From contig CANXME010000540.1 of assembly GCA_948144175.1 (NCBI GenBank), forward strand, positions 28,340 to 92,339: a stretch of DNA of 64,000 nt, in the 5' to 3' direction. The DNA is from Closterium sp. NIES-65. Taxonomy: Eukaryota; Streptophyta; Zygnematophyceae; Desmidiales; Closteriaceae. The position numbers were made by a program, and so were the translations under genes. The notes under the pieces are model-generated. The model was not told the DNA's origin. It did no database searches and worked only from the letters and a program-made list of their open reading frames with translations. Below are positions 54,829 to 64,000 of this stretch, in pieces (the stretch's first letter is position 1; the number at the start of each line of letters is the position of its first letter).

Positions 54829-54871
54829 TGTTACGGGTGCAATGAATCGAAGTAGCGAGAATTGCACTAAG
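54829..54871 (-). repeat. First 43 bp of the Gypsy-A 5' LTR, cut by Copia-E
   Basis: TGTTACGGGTGC through CACTAAG; the remaining 284 bp are at 62099-62382. Together they equal the 327 bp of the intact LTR. Confidence 0.93.
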
Positions 54872-54981
54872 TGTCAAAATGAGGAATGATGATGCCATTG
54901 ATGTTGGTTGGGGTACATATAACAAACCCTAACTTCTGTACCCCCTAAGACAAACCTCACTACAGGCTACAACATTTGACA
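54872..54981 (-). repeat. 3' LTR of Copia-E
   Basis: 110 bp; differs from the other copy by one G indel and one substitution by eye. Confidence 0.92.
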
Positions 54982-55187
54982 CACCCCCATAGCCTAAGTG
55001 AGGGGTGTCTAGCAAAATAAAAAAAAAGAGTACGGTCACAAGACCAGTCCAAAAGAAAACAAAGCTCAGGGTGGATCACAACGTCACCACACTCTCTGAG
55101 CACAAGCAACAGTGGCCACAAGGCCAGTCCAAGAGATCACAAGTATATATAGCAAGAGTACAGACGAAGCAGGCAATAAACTCAAGC

Positions 55188-58100
55188 CTACACATGACTA
55201 GAACCTGTGTCAACAAGGCCTAACTGCACACAACACCTCTGGTGGTCACGAGGCGGAAGCGCCTTGGTGAAGATGTCTGCAGTGTTGGCCTCGGACTCCA
55301 CAAACTCGAAGCGAGCCTGTCCACGTCTCTGCAACTCTCGCAGAAGAAAGTACCTGACGTGAATGTGCTTCACTCTGCTCTCCAGTCGCGGCTCACGACA
55401 GAGGAGGATCGACGCCTTGTTGTCAGTGAACAAGGTCGGTGCAGAGCTCGGCCGCTCACCAAGGTCGGCGAGCAAGAAGGTCAACCAACGCAACTTCTGT
55501 GCCGCCATGGCACCAGCGTAAATCTCAGCCTCAGCTGTAGAGGTCGAGACAGAAGAGGAGCGCGTGGAACGCCAGGAAACAGCTCCAGAACCCAGACTGA
55601 AACAGTACCCCTGAGTAGACCTGTGAGTCTCAGCGTCGTCAGCGTAAGAGGAGTCACAGTGACCAGTGAGTACGACAGACTGCTGCCCTCCAAGAACTAG
55701 CCCCACGCCTGATGTAGTCGCTAGGTACTTCGCCACCCTCACAGCTGCCGTCCAGTGAACAGGACGGTGTCTCCCTGGCGCAACAAAGCACGCAAGGATG
55801 CTGAGAGGGAAGGCGAGGTCCGGGCGAGTACAAGTCATCAGGTACATGAGGCAACCCACAAGCTCTGCGTAGGGACCACTAGGCTCAAACGGCTCGTCAG
55901 GAAAGGGACCAGTGAGTCTGTGGTCAACAGCGAGATGTGTGCGCTGTACGGTGGAGTGCTGAAGCCCGAACCGCTGAAGGACCTGCTGCACCATGTGTGA
56001 CTGTGAGAGTGTAATGGTGCGAGCGGCTCTGTCCCTGGTGATCTGCAGGCCAAGGTAGTGGCGCAGCTCACCAAGATCAGTGCACGTGTGTCTCTTCTGC
56101 AGTTCGGACTTCACGTCTGCCAAAGCAACCCTGTCCGGAGTGGCGAAAACGAGGTCGTCGACGTAAACCAGAACAAAGAACGGTGTGGAGCCACGACGAA
56201 CGAACAGCGACGGGTCGGCAGAAGACGGCTGGAACCCAAGGTCAGAGAGGGTAGAACGCAGAGTGTCGTGCCACTCACGAGGGGCCTGGCGAAGACCGTA
56301 AACAGGTCGCCTCAGCCTCCACTGGGTCCCAGGAGGGAAGGTGCCAGTGAAGGCCGAGGGACGACGCAACCAGACCTCCTCGTGTAGGCTGCCCTGAAGG
56401 AAAGCAGTGGAGAAGTCGAGAGAGTGTAACTCGTAGTCTCTCTGTGCTGCTACGTGTAGTAACACCCGAAGAGTGGTCATCTTCGGGGTAGGTGCGAAGG
56501 TCTGAAAGAAGTCAACTCCCTCGCGCTGACTGAAACCTCTAGCCACGTAGCGCGCCTTGAAGACCGGGGGAGATCCCGGTGGCCGCTTCACCCTGTAGAT
56601 CCACATGCCGTCGACTACGTTCGCCCCAGGGGGGGGAACCTCATCGACGTAGGTGCCTGTGGATCTGTAGGAGGCCATCTCTGCGTCCATGGCAGCTCTC
56701 CACTGAGAGGCCCAAGGCCCTGACACTGCCTCAGCGTAAGTGCGAGGAGTCGGAATGTCAAGGGCGTCGGGGTCACCCTCAGGGGCGAGGAGCATGGCAC
56801 AGAGATGAGGGGAAGCGGCCGCCAGGAACTCTAGCTCAAACTGCCTGTCCTCTAGGGCGTCACAGCCAAGGGCAGACACACCCCCGACGGCCAGAGGACT
56901 GGTAGGAGGAGCAGCCACAAGCGTGGTGGCGTAGTCAAGGCGGCGGGTAGAGGCAAAGTCAGTAACTGCGGCAGTAAGAGCGGACACAGAGGACACAGAG
57001 GCACGAGGGTGAGTAACAAGAGAGGCGAGAACACGAGAGAGAACAGGACGGTACGTGCGGTAGTAGTCAGTGACAGGAGTAGGGAGCAACACAGTGAGGG
57101 CTGACTCAGGAGGAGACGGAAGCACAGACTGAGACGGACGAGGTGGACTAGAAAGAAGGAAGGCAGTACGAAGGTCAGTGAAGGGAACAGGAGACGAGGG
57201 ACGAGCACGAGGGGAGCGACGAGTAGCCCAAGAACGAGACGGAGGAGGAGAGGACAAAGGCGGAGAACTGGGGAAAACAGCGGGGGAGGAGTCAGGAGGA
57301 GGAAACGTGGGACCGTAGACAGGAGGAGAGGCGGAGGAGGGAGGAGAAGGGGAGGGGAGACCAAGGGTCCGAAGACCCGAGACAGGAGGAGGAAGTGGCT
57401 GCTGCTGCTGCTGCTGCGACTGCTGCTGCTGCGGAAGCGGCTGCTGCTGGGAGTGCTGCTCCTGCGGCTCCAGCTGCTGCTGCTGCTGCTCCTCCAGCCG
57501 CTGTAACTCCCTCTCCTCTCTCTCCAACGCCAGCTGCTCGTCACGGGCACGGCGAACACGAGCCTGGTGCCTAGTCGGGTAGGGGTGGGGGGGCGGAGTA
57601 GTGTCCGAAGCAGCGGTAGCTCCAGAGTCCACCCCCGAAGAACCAGGCGCACCACCCCCAGAGGCAGCACTAACACCAGCTCCAGACCCAGGCTCACCAG
57701 AACCCGAAGGAGGCGCACTCTCACCCCCAGTGTCCGCGCGACCAGCACCAGCTCCCGGACGACAAGAGTCCTCTGCACCCACCGGGTCAGCTCCAACTCC
57801 AGAACCAGAAACTCCAGCTCCAACTCCAGCTCCAACCCCAGCACCCCCAGAACCAGAAACTCCAGTGCCAACTCCAGCTCCAACTCCAGCTCCAACTCCA
57901 GCTCCAACTCCACCACCCCCAGAACCAGAAACCGGTACAGGAACAGGCGCAGCACCAACCTCTCGAGAGCTAGCACCTGCGGCACGCTGCGAGGAGGACT
58001 GTGGGGAGGGAGGCTGTACCGGAGAGGCTACCAAAGGAGGAGGGGTAGCCTGGGACACACCCGACGGGGCTGGACCAGGGGGGGGAGGCTGTACCGGGGG

Positions 58101-59390
58101 AACAGGAGGGGGAGCGGCAGTAAGGAAGAGGGGGGGAGGAGGAACCTGGAGACCTCGACTGGGGTACCTGACGTAGTACGGAGTGGACTCCTCGAAACGG
58201 ACGTCACGGGAGTCAAAGAACCGGTGAGAGGGAGGGTGGTAAAAGGTGAAGTCAGAGGAGTCCTCAGGGAAACCAAGGAAGACACAGGGGACGGCACGAG
58301 GCGAGAGCTTGTCCGCGGAGGTGTCGCGGACAAGAGCCAAGCACCCCCAGACACGAAACCGCGACGCAACACCAGGGGACCATGTCCAAAGACTGGTCGG
58401 TGAAACCTCTGGTCGAGAGACACGTGGCCAGAGGTTCAGCTGGTGCGCGGCGTACCTGACCGCGTAGGGCCACAGAAAATGGGGGGCACAGGCGTGAGTT
58501 AGGGAGGTGCGGGCGATCTCCATGACCAGGCCTATGCGGCGCTCAGCAACCCCATTCTGCTGTGGGGACTCTGGAAGCGTCCAGGACTGACGAATGCCCT
58601 GCTCGCGACAGAATCCAGCGAGAATGCCGGAGCGAAACTCACCCCCACGGTCAGAGTGGAGGCAGCTGACACGACGACCACGAGTGTCCTCGGTGGTGAG
58701 CAACCACCTGATCAGCGTAGAAGTCACCTCAGACTTCTTCGCCAGAGGGAACACTGTGGTGTAGCGGGAGAAGTCGTCAACGACCACCAGAAAGTAGCGC
58801 TCACGCTCAGGGCCTAGACGAGGGGCGGGGCCCCAGACGTCCAAGTGAAGCGTCTCAAAAGGCTCGGTGGCCGGACGAAGGGAGGAGGAGTGAGGGGCGG
58901 CGCGCAGCCGACCCTCGACGCAGGGACCACACGGCGGCGCAAGCGAAGGCGGCAGCGACGGCAAGACACGTGGGAGGCCTAGGACAAGACGCTGACTAGA
59001 CATAGCGCGCAGACGAGGAAGGGACGGGTGCCCCATCCGGTGGTGCCATAGAACGGTGGGGTGGGCAAGCGACCGGCAGGAGCACGACGCAGCGACTGGA
59101 GCAGACGTAGGAACCTGACACGACACAGACACCTGGGGGGACGAAGCAACCTGGTGAGACGCGGGGACCCGAACGGGGGGGGGAACCGGGGGCAGTGGCA
59201 GTAGGGGCGGCTGCTGGTGCGACCGCTGGTGCAGCTGCTGCTGCTGCTGCTGCTGCTGCGGCTGCTGCTGCGGCGCACACGGGCCAGTGTGAAGAGTGTA
59301 GAGACCTGAGCCCGGCTCAGCAGTAAAGGTAGCAAGAGGCTGGTAAGAGTCTCCGTCAACACACACCGCAGTCTCTCCAGAAGGCTCAAA
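55188..59390 (-). CDS. Copia-E Pol: integrase, reverse transcriptase, RNase H (about 1400 codons)
   Basis: Open frame following a TGA at 59391-59393 that splits it from Gag-protease. Integrase: WHHRMGHPSLPRL, CGPCVEGRLRAAP, HLDVWGPAP, HSDRGGEF and PQQNGVAERR. A linker of Gly/Val/Ala/Ser repeats and Gln runs follows (57400-57960). Reverse transcriptase: DFSTAFLQGSLHEEV, YGLRQAPREW, LVYVDDLVFA. RNase H: CDSSYADDAETHR, STAEAEIYAGAMAAQ, ending FTKALPPRDHQ. All catalytic blocks of the three enzymes are present in one frame. The first Met after the stop would give 1392 residues. Confidence 0.88.
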   Translation of the reverse strand, partial: FEPSGETAVCVDGDSYQPLATFTAEPGSGLYTLHTGPCAPQQQPQQQQQQQQLHQRSHQQPPLLPLPPVPPPVRVPASHQVASSPQVSVSCQVPTSAPVAASCSCRSLAHPTVLWHHRMGHPSLPRLRAMSSQRLVLGLPRVLPSLPPSLAPPCGPCVEGRLRAAPHSSSLRPATEPFETLHLDVWGPAPRLGPERERYFLVVVDDFSRYTTVFPLAKKSEVTSTLIRWLLTTEDTRGRRVSCLHSDRGGEFRSGILAGFCREQGIRQSWTLPESPQQNGVAERRIGLVMEIARTSLTHACAPHFLWPYAVRYAAHQLNLWPRVSRPEVSPTSLWTWSPGVASRFRVWGCLALVRDTSADKLSPRAVPCVFLGFPEDSSDFTFYHPPSHRFFDSRDVRFEESTPYYVRYPSRGLQVPPPPLFLTAAPPPVPPVQPPPPGPAPSGVSQATPPPLVASPVQPPSPQSSSQRAAGASSREVGAAPVPVPVSGSGGGGVGAGVGAGVGAGVGTGVSGSGGAGVGAGVGAGVSGSGVGADPVGAEDSCRPGAGAGRADTGGESAPPSGSGEPGSGAGVSAASGGGAPGSSGVDSGATAASDTTPPPHPYPTRHQARVRRARDEQLALEREERELQRLEEQQQQQLEPQEQHSQQQPLPQQQQSQQQQQQPLPPPVSGLRTLGLPSPSPPSSASPPVYGPTFPPPDSSPAVFPSSPPLSSPPPSRSWATRRSPRARPSSPVPFTDLRTAFLLSSPPRPSQSVLPSPPESALTVLLPTPVTDYYRTYRPVLSRVLASLVTHPRASVSSVSALTAAVTDFASTRRLDYATTLVAAPPTSPLAVGGVSALGCDALEDRQFELEFLAAASPHLCAMLLAPEGDPDALDIPTPRTYAEAVSGPWASQWRAAMDAEMASYRSTGTYVDEVPPPGANVVDGMWIYRVKRPPGSPPVFKARYVARGFSQREGVDFFQTFAPTPKMTTLRVLLHVAAQRDYELHSLDFSTAFLQGSLHEEVWLRRPSAFTGTFPPGTQWRLRRPVYGLRQAPREWHDTLRSTLSDLGFQPSSADPSLFVRRGSTPFFVLVYVDDLVFATPDRVALADVKSELQKRHTCTDLGELRHYLGLQITRDRAARTITLSQSHMVQQVLQRFGLQHSTVQRTHLAVDHRLTGPFPDEPFEPSGPYAELVGCLMYLMTCTRPDLAFPLSILACFVAPGRHRPVHWTAAVRVAKYLATTSGVGLVLGGQQSVVLTGHCDSSYADDAETHRSTQGYCFSLGSGAVSWRSTRSSSVSTSTAEAEIYAGAMAAQKLRWLTFLLADLGERPSSAPTLFTDNKASILLCREPRLESRVKHIHVRYFLLRELQRRGQARFEFVESEANTADIFTKALPPRDHQRCCVQLGLVDTGSSHV

Positions 59391-61167
59391 TCACACACCC
59401 ACGTGCTGACTCACGAGGGGTCGCACGCCCACCAAGTTCCGGGAGAACGAGGGGACGTGAAACCCAGTGAGAGACCCGGAGGGAGCAGCAGGACACGGTA
59501 AAGTGGTAGTGTGACGTGCAGTGACTGGTCCCGTAGTGGGATCAGCCAAAGCCACAGAAACAGGCGCAGGAAGTGGTGTAAGTGTCGTGCTGTCCCGGAA
59601 GAAGCAGTGTGAGGCTCCAGAGTCCAGCGTGAACGACAGCGAAGCGTCCTCTGAGGTAGTCGCTGGTCTAGAGTCTACACAAGAACCTACACTAGCAACA
59701 GGCAACTGAGCAAGACTAGCACCTAAGCTAACAACACCAGAGTAAACAGAGTCAGAAACACTAGAGTCAACAACAGCATACATAGCATGAGGAGCACCAA
59801 TCAGATCAACTAACTGCTCAGCAGACATGCCCCACAGAGCGGAGCCGTAGCGCTGAACCAGAGGAAGCCAGTCAAGAGCAGGACCGCCAACCCCGTAGGC
59901 CAACCGGACCGTGTCAGTGAGCTGAGCAAAGCACTGACCAGGGGGGTGAAAGCGGCCACAAGGGTGGCCCCGACGAGGACCTGTCAGAACCTGATAGGTG
60001 CAGGGAGGGTAAGAAGCACCGCGCTGGGGCTGACGCAGCCCCGACCCCGGAGCCAGCTGCTGACGCTGCTGCTGCTGAGGCTGGCGGGAGGAAAGGGGCT
60101 GCTGCTGCTGCTGAAGGTGCTGCTGACGCTGAGCCTGGTACCACGCCGCTGCTCCACCTAGCGGGGTCGGCAGTACAGGAGGCGACTGACGAGCTCGGGG
60201 GTCGCCGCCACCAGCAGGCGCAGTGGAGTCACCAGCCGCTGCACGAGGGGTCTCTCCAGACGCTGCACTCCCACCACCGCCAGTCGCAACAGCACCCCCA
60301 CTACCTCCGCTACCTCCACCTCCACCTCCACCAGAACTACCTTTCTTGCCCCCCTTGCCGCGGGACCGCGACGCAGTCGTAACAGCAGCCGCAGTCGCGT
60401 CAGTAGCGGCAGTGGCGAGAGAGGCAGTGAAGGTGGGTAACTGCGGGACTGTGCACCCGTGGAAGAGTGGGGGGGACACAGTACCAGAGGCGGCAGCTAC
60501 CGAGCGAAGGTTGCTCTCGACGTCCTTGAGTGCAGACTCAAGGACCTCGATAGTCAGCTCACTAGGGTGCTTCAGCAGAAGCGCGTCACGAACGGAGGCT
60601 AGGCGGTCAGGGAGGCTAGTGGCGATGAAATAGACAGTAATCGCCATGGGGGGAGGAAGCAGTGCAAGCTGTGCCTCAGTGCAAGCAGCGCGGTAACTAG
60701 CGTCGAGCGAGCGGAGGTGAGCGATCAAGTCAGCAGAGCGCTCAAACGAGGCGAGATCAGGAAACAGGAACGGGAGGAAAAGACGGCCAAGAGAGACAGT
60801 AGCGGGAGTAGAGTAGCGGGCCTTAATCGCGGTGAGGTACGCAGCAGCGGTGCGAACCTGAGTAAAGTGGACCTCCTCTGACTCAGGGAGGAGGCTGCTG
60901 AGTGCGATGCAGGCCGCAGCGTCACGCGACGTCCAAGCCGTCCGGTCAGCGCGCTGACGGGCAAAGCGAGCCGTAGCAGCGTCGTCAGGGGCAGAGCCTA
61001 AAGCTGTAGGCTCGGGGGGCTCGGGGAGGTCACCAGTAGCGTGCGACCAGAGGGTCTCGCCCCCCTGGACCTGACTCTCTAACAGACGGCGAGCGCGAAG
61101 AAGCCAGACGGAAAAGTCAAGTGGTCTACCGTCAGCGTCGAAACGAAGAACTCGCGGAGTCCGCCAT
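59391..61167 (-). pseudogene. Copia-E Gag and protease, start frame shifted by one base
   Basis: The frame is open from about 61166 to the TGA at 59391 and encodes the Gag core (RVLRFDADGRPLDFSVWL, GRLFLPFLFPDLASF), a Gly/Ser-rich tract, a Cys/His site (CTYQVL..GHPCGRFHPPGQCF) and the protease FTLDSGASHCFFRDS. The only nearby ATG (61165-61167) is one base out of frame compared with the Copia-B and Copia-D starts, because ATGGCGGACTCC has an additional G. One indel plus one nonsense change are thus the only visible lesions. Confidence 0.85.
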
Positions 61168-61259
61168 AGTGAGAACTAACGCGAACGAACAGGCGAGTAA
61201 CAACCGGGGAGAAGAGGCAAATTAGGGTTCAGGTGGGAAGGGGACTCAGTCGCAGCGGA

Positions 61260-61860
61260 AGAGCGGGCTAGGGCGACGGGCCAGGGCGTAGGGTAGGGCG
61301 ACGGGCTAGGGCGTAGGGTAGGGCGACGGGCCAGGGCGTAGGGTAGGGCGACGGGCCAGGGCGTAGGGTAGGGCGACGGGCCAGGGCGTAGGGTAGGGCG
61401 ACGGGCCAGGGCGTAGGGTAGGGCGACGGGCCAGGGCGTAGGGTTAGGGCGACGGGCCAGGGCGTAGGGTAGGGCGACGGGCCAGGGCGTAGGGACGGGA
61501 CAGGGCGACGCGACGGGGCAGGGCGGCGCGATGGGGCAGGGTGACGGGACGGGGCAGGGCGACGCGACGGGGCAGGGCGACGCGACGGGGCAGGGTGACG
61601 GGACGGGGCAGGGCGACGCGACGGGGCAGGGCGACGGGACGGGGCAGGGCGACGCGACGGGACAGGGCGACGGGACGGGGGGGGAAAGGGCGGGCACGAC
61701 GTGACGGGGGGAACGGGCGCGACGCGACGGGGGGAAAAGAGCGCTAGGCGACGGGGGGAAAGGGCGCGACGCGACGGGGGGGGGGGGGGGGGGGGGGGGA
61801 GGGGGAAAGGGCGCTAGGCGACGGGGAGAAAGGGCGCTAAGCGACGGGGGGAGAGGGCGC
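61260..61860 (-). repeat. GC-rich minisatellite in the Copia-E 5' leader
   Basis: About ten units of 25 bp (GGGCGACGGGCCAGGGCGTAG with GGTA), then GACGCGACGGGGCAGGGC units, then GGGGG-rich sequence with a run of over 20 G near 61778-61799. It occupies the same place as the different arrays in Copia-B and Copia-D. Confidence 0.9.
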
Positions 61861-61984
61861 TAGGCTCGGTACTAGGCGCGGTAACAACGGAACCGGTACG
61901 AACGAGAGGTAGGATCAGGCTCGGGAGGGACGAACGGAGAACGGAGGAACGGGATCCCACAGGATCCTAACCTAGCTGATACCA

Positions 61985-62093
61985 TGTCAAAATGAGGAAT
62001 GATGATGCCATTGATGTTGGTTGGGTACATATAATAAACCCTAACTTCTGTACCCCCTAAGACAAACCTCACTACAGGCTACAACATTTGACA
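61985..62093 (-). repeat. 5' LTR of Copia-E
   Basis: 109 bp, followed outside by CTAAG and the rest of the Gypsy-A LTR. Confidence 0.92.
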
Positions 62094-62098
62094 CTAAG

Positions 62099-62382
62099 GT
62101 GTCAAACGAGTACAAAATGTGAGCGAAGGCATGAGCGAACATTTATACGCGAAACATGCAAACGGTAACGCGGTGCGTGCGAGCTAGCTAGTGCTACGCT
62201 GGAGCGAGGCTTGGGCTAGTCCCGAAGCGTAGGCCGACACGGCCATGCCAGCAGTGCGAGGTTTGGTGAAAACAGTGTGCGCGAAGTCGGCGAAGCCCCG
62301 TTAGCAGTAACGGGCGAACAACGGCTGTTGCTGTACGCGATGTAGTCGGGCTCCGTAAGGAATGCCGAGAAAATTCCTTACA
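62099..62382 (-). repeat. Remaining 284 bp of the Gypsy-A 5' LTR
   Basis: Continues the LTR cut at 54871, ends TTCCTTACA, and is followed by the target duplication CAAGG. Confidence 0.93.
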
Positions 62383-62387
62383 CAAGG

Positions 62388-62986
62388 CCACATCAGCGCT
62401 ACACCCGGTGGAAATATTTCAAGTCAGTTATGAATCCTTTATTCCGCACAACAACATTTAAGAAAGTAATATGAAATATTCCTCTTAGCTGCACTAAACC
62501 CTATTTGAAAGGATGCAAAGGAGAAGAGTATATTTACATTACGATATTGCCTAGGATAGTGTTGTCACATAAGAGTCCAAACTACTTATGAACAACTCGC
62601 ATCTGCACAAATGAACGAACAAGATCGTAAACAAAGGGGGAGGGGCAAAAGGGAGTCGACGATTAGTATGGCGTATCTCTCTACCTCTCTAGGTGGATTA
62701 CACAGCAAAAAAACTGAATGAAACATAACACAGCAGCAACCACCCACCCATCCACTCCAGGCCACGTTGGGGATATCTCATCCAACACCTCACCCATCTG
62801 AATGTTCCTTTCTCGACTGTGTTCCCTATTCACTACCTTCTTCCTTCTCCATCCCTCCTACGGCCCTTAAGGGAGTGGTACACGTTGGAGGTGGACACTG
62901 ATCACAAATTTTTTAGTTCGAGCAAATTCAGAGACCGCACGATTGATGTGTCATCATGCATGCGCTAAGTGTGCGCAAATTTATAC
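62388..62986. other. 3' flank of TRAPPC1, no gene seen
   Basis: About 600 bp of AT-richer sequence between the Gypsy-A target site and the annotated TRAPPC1 stop. I searched it for a last TRAPPC1 exon coding for a QYVR-type C-terminus and did not find one. It is probably 3' untranslated or intronic sequence. Confidence 0.45.
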
Positions 62987-63988
62987 TTAGTTTCTCAGCA
63001 TCCCCCATCCAACACCCTCTTCATTCTGCTCCCTGACATACCTGAAAGGTTCGCCTGGCACATAAAGAGGGTTCTTAATGACGTATTCAACGTATATGTT
63101 GGTGTATATGTGCTTCAAAGCATCCCGGAGGTCGCTCATCTTCGGATCAGTTACTAGTATTATCTGCAGTTCACAAACCATAGACAAAGACAGAACATAA
63201 CAGACTTGGCAAGCAAAGAAACAATTCCAGTTAGGTAAAAGTGGCAGGACCCTTGAGGAAAAAAACAAGAGGAGAATAAGAGCCACCATATACACTGAAG
63301 ATTATAAGAGAATGCATAGCATTGGAGAGTGCATGGCATTACAAAACTTGCCTTAATGCCTGAGGGGGTCTCAAGGTAGTTCAGCTTGTAAGTGTTGGTT
63401 CGGAAGGAATGGAAGGAGCAGCCATCGCCTGATGCACCACTGACATGCACCACCGGAAGTAAACAAGCCCACACAAGGGAAAGAATGGAAAGGGGGAAGA
63501 ACGGAGCGGGAAATGAAAAGAGAGCAAGACCGAGGAGGAATGCTGACTGGAATGCGAACGTGGGTATAGCCAGGATCTTGACATAATCTGGCCAATCGGA
63601 TACGGTAGTAGGAGCTGAAATGAATTGAGATGTTCACGAGAATGATTGAGCTGAGATGAATTGCACCACTGTTGAGGTGAGACATGGAGGAGGGGCCCTA
63701 ATCTGCGGTTGTACAGAAGAAACAGTGGTTCGCGTATTCAAGAGGATGACATTCAAGGTGACACCAAAGAAGTGATAGACAGACGAACGCGGGGTTGCGC
63801 ACTGAACAAGATCCATTTCCGGGTGGCAGCGGAGAATTAGCGTACTTGATGGGATCCATTTTGGCGGTGAAGGAGCGGAGGGAGAAGACGAGCCCGAACA
63901 TGAGCTTGTGGTCGTCCGTGTTCGGCGGGTTCGGACGATACCATTCCCGGTAGAAGATGCAGCCGTTGCGATTAAAGACGTAGATCAT
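62987..63988 (-). CDS. TRAPPC1: TRAPP complex subunit 1 (TRAPPC1/BET5-like), 3 exons seen
   Basis: A small longin-fold subunit of the TRAPP complexes, which activate Rab1/Ypt1-type GTPases in ER-Golgi and Golgi traffic. Exons: 63846-63988 (MIYVFNRNGCIFYREWYR, KLMFGLVFSLRSFTAKMDP), 63352-63439 (GDGCSFHSFRTNTYKLNYLE) and 62987-63163 (IILVTDPKMSDLRDALKHIY, YVEYVIKNPLY). The sum is 408 bases, 135 aa, close to the family length of about 145-170. Intron 2 appears to use a GC donor (AAG^GCAAGT). The C-terminus as read (YVREQNEEGVGWGMLRN) is unlike the usual LDQYVR ending. CAG^GTATGT within exon 3 (near 63050) is a strong donor, so a last exon may lie further down, possibly beyond Gypsy-A. The start Met is at 63986-63988, near the window edge. 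Confidence 0.88.
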
Positions 63989-64000
63989 GTTTATTCGCGA

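Larger units (their letters stand above)
54872..62093 (-). mobile_element. Copia-E: Ty1/copia element inserted in the Gypsy-A LTR
   Basis: Short LTRs (54872-54981, 110 bp; 61985-62093, 109 bp) start TGTCAAAATGAGG and end ACATTTGACA. Target duplication CTAAG is at 54867-54871 and 62094-62098. A polypurine tract (minus strand CTATGGGGGTG) and a primer site (minus strand TGGTATCAGCTAGG) adjoin the LTRs. It is related to Copia-B and Copia-D but clearly a different family. It has only two coding lesions that I can see. Confidence 0.95.
40531..62382 (-). mobile_element. Gypsy-A: Ty3/gypsy chromovirus carrying four nested insertions
   Basis: 327-bp LTRs start TGTTACGGGTGC and end TTCCTTACA. The left one is 40531-40857. 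The right one is split by Copia-E into 54829-54871 and 62099-62382. The target duplication CAAGG is at 40526-40530 and 62383-62387. A 25-base C run (40861-40885, poly-G on the coding strand) serves as polypurine tract. The primer site, minus strand CTTGGTATTCAGAG (54815-54828), resembles tRNA-iMet. The order Gag, protease, reverse transcriptase, RNase H, integrase, chromodomain is that of chromoviruses. Without the insertions it is about 5.5 kb. Frameshifts and stops show it is dead. Confidence 0.95.

Noticed and set aside
57567..58403. Ser/Arg/Thr-rich plus-strand frame
   Set aside because: Antisense of the Copia-E repeat linker. The same pattern appears opposite Copia-B and is explained by repeat composition.

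Overview
The window is a gene-poor, retrotransposon-rich piece of a eukaryotic nuclear genome. Spliceosomal introns, plant-type gene structures, Ty1/copia and Ty3/gypsy elements primed by initiator tRNA-Met, and a hAT DNA transposon point to a green plant. The G-rich intron sequence and the tiny LTR elements make a streptophyte alga or early land plant plausible, but that placement is inference; the sequence does not name the species.

Three host genes lie on the minus strand. At the right edge is TRAPPC1/BET5 (62987-63988, at least 3 exons). A six-exon gene of unknown function (37942-39836, 231 aa) follows. Then comes the V-type H+-ATPase subunit a gene (VHA-a, 15840-37169), whose 18 exons I could join in frame into one 815-residue protein. 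Many VHA-a exons have extra truncated copies in the neighbouring introns or just past the stop codon. This pattern is unusual.

About 47 kb of the 64 kb is mobile DNA, and nearly every insertion is bounded by a readable target-site duplication (TSD). Copia-A (+, 735-15320, TSD CAAGT) contains Copia-B (-, 5066-12694, TSD TCAGC) and a MITE-like insertion (14178-14740). Copia-C (-, 21073-31747, TSD GGGGG) sits inside VHA-a intron 11 and itself contains a hAT element (21591-26483, 8-bp TSD GGTAGGGT). A chromodomain Ty3/gypsy element, Gypsy-A (-, 40531-62382, TSD CAAGG), separates TRAPPC1 from the unknown gene. It holds four insertions: a 1286-bp TRIM (40935-42220, TSD TCCCC), a 375-bp SMART (43986-44360, TSD AACAG), Copia-D (45178-52602, TSD CAGTA) and Copia-E (54872-62093, TSD CTAAG, inside a gypsy LTR).

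Most element coding regions carry a few stops or frameshifts. The Copia-B pol frame is open for 1294 codons, and the hAT transposase looks structurally complete but has Gly where the first catalytic Asp is expected. The most novel-looking signals are: a Trp-Gly repeat tract resembling an Argonaute hook in the Copia-A polyprotein; the repeated partial exon duplications in VHA-a; GC-rich minisatellites in the 5' leaders of three copia elements and the TRIM; and the nested TRIM/SMART set. I saw no CRISPR array, rRNA gene, convincing tRNA gene or prokaryotic operon.
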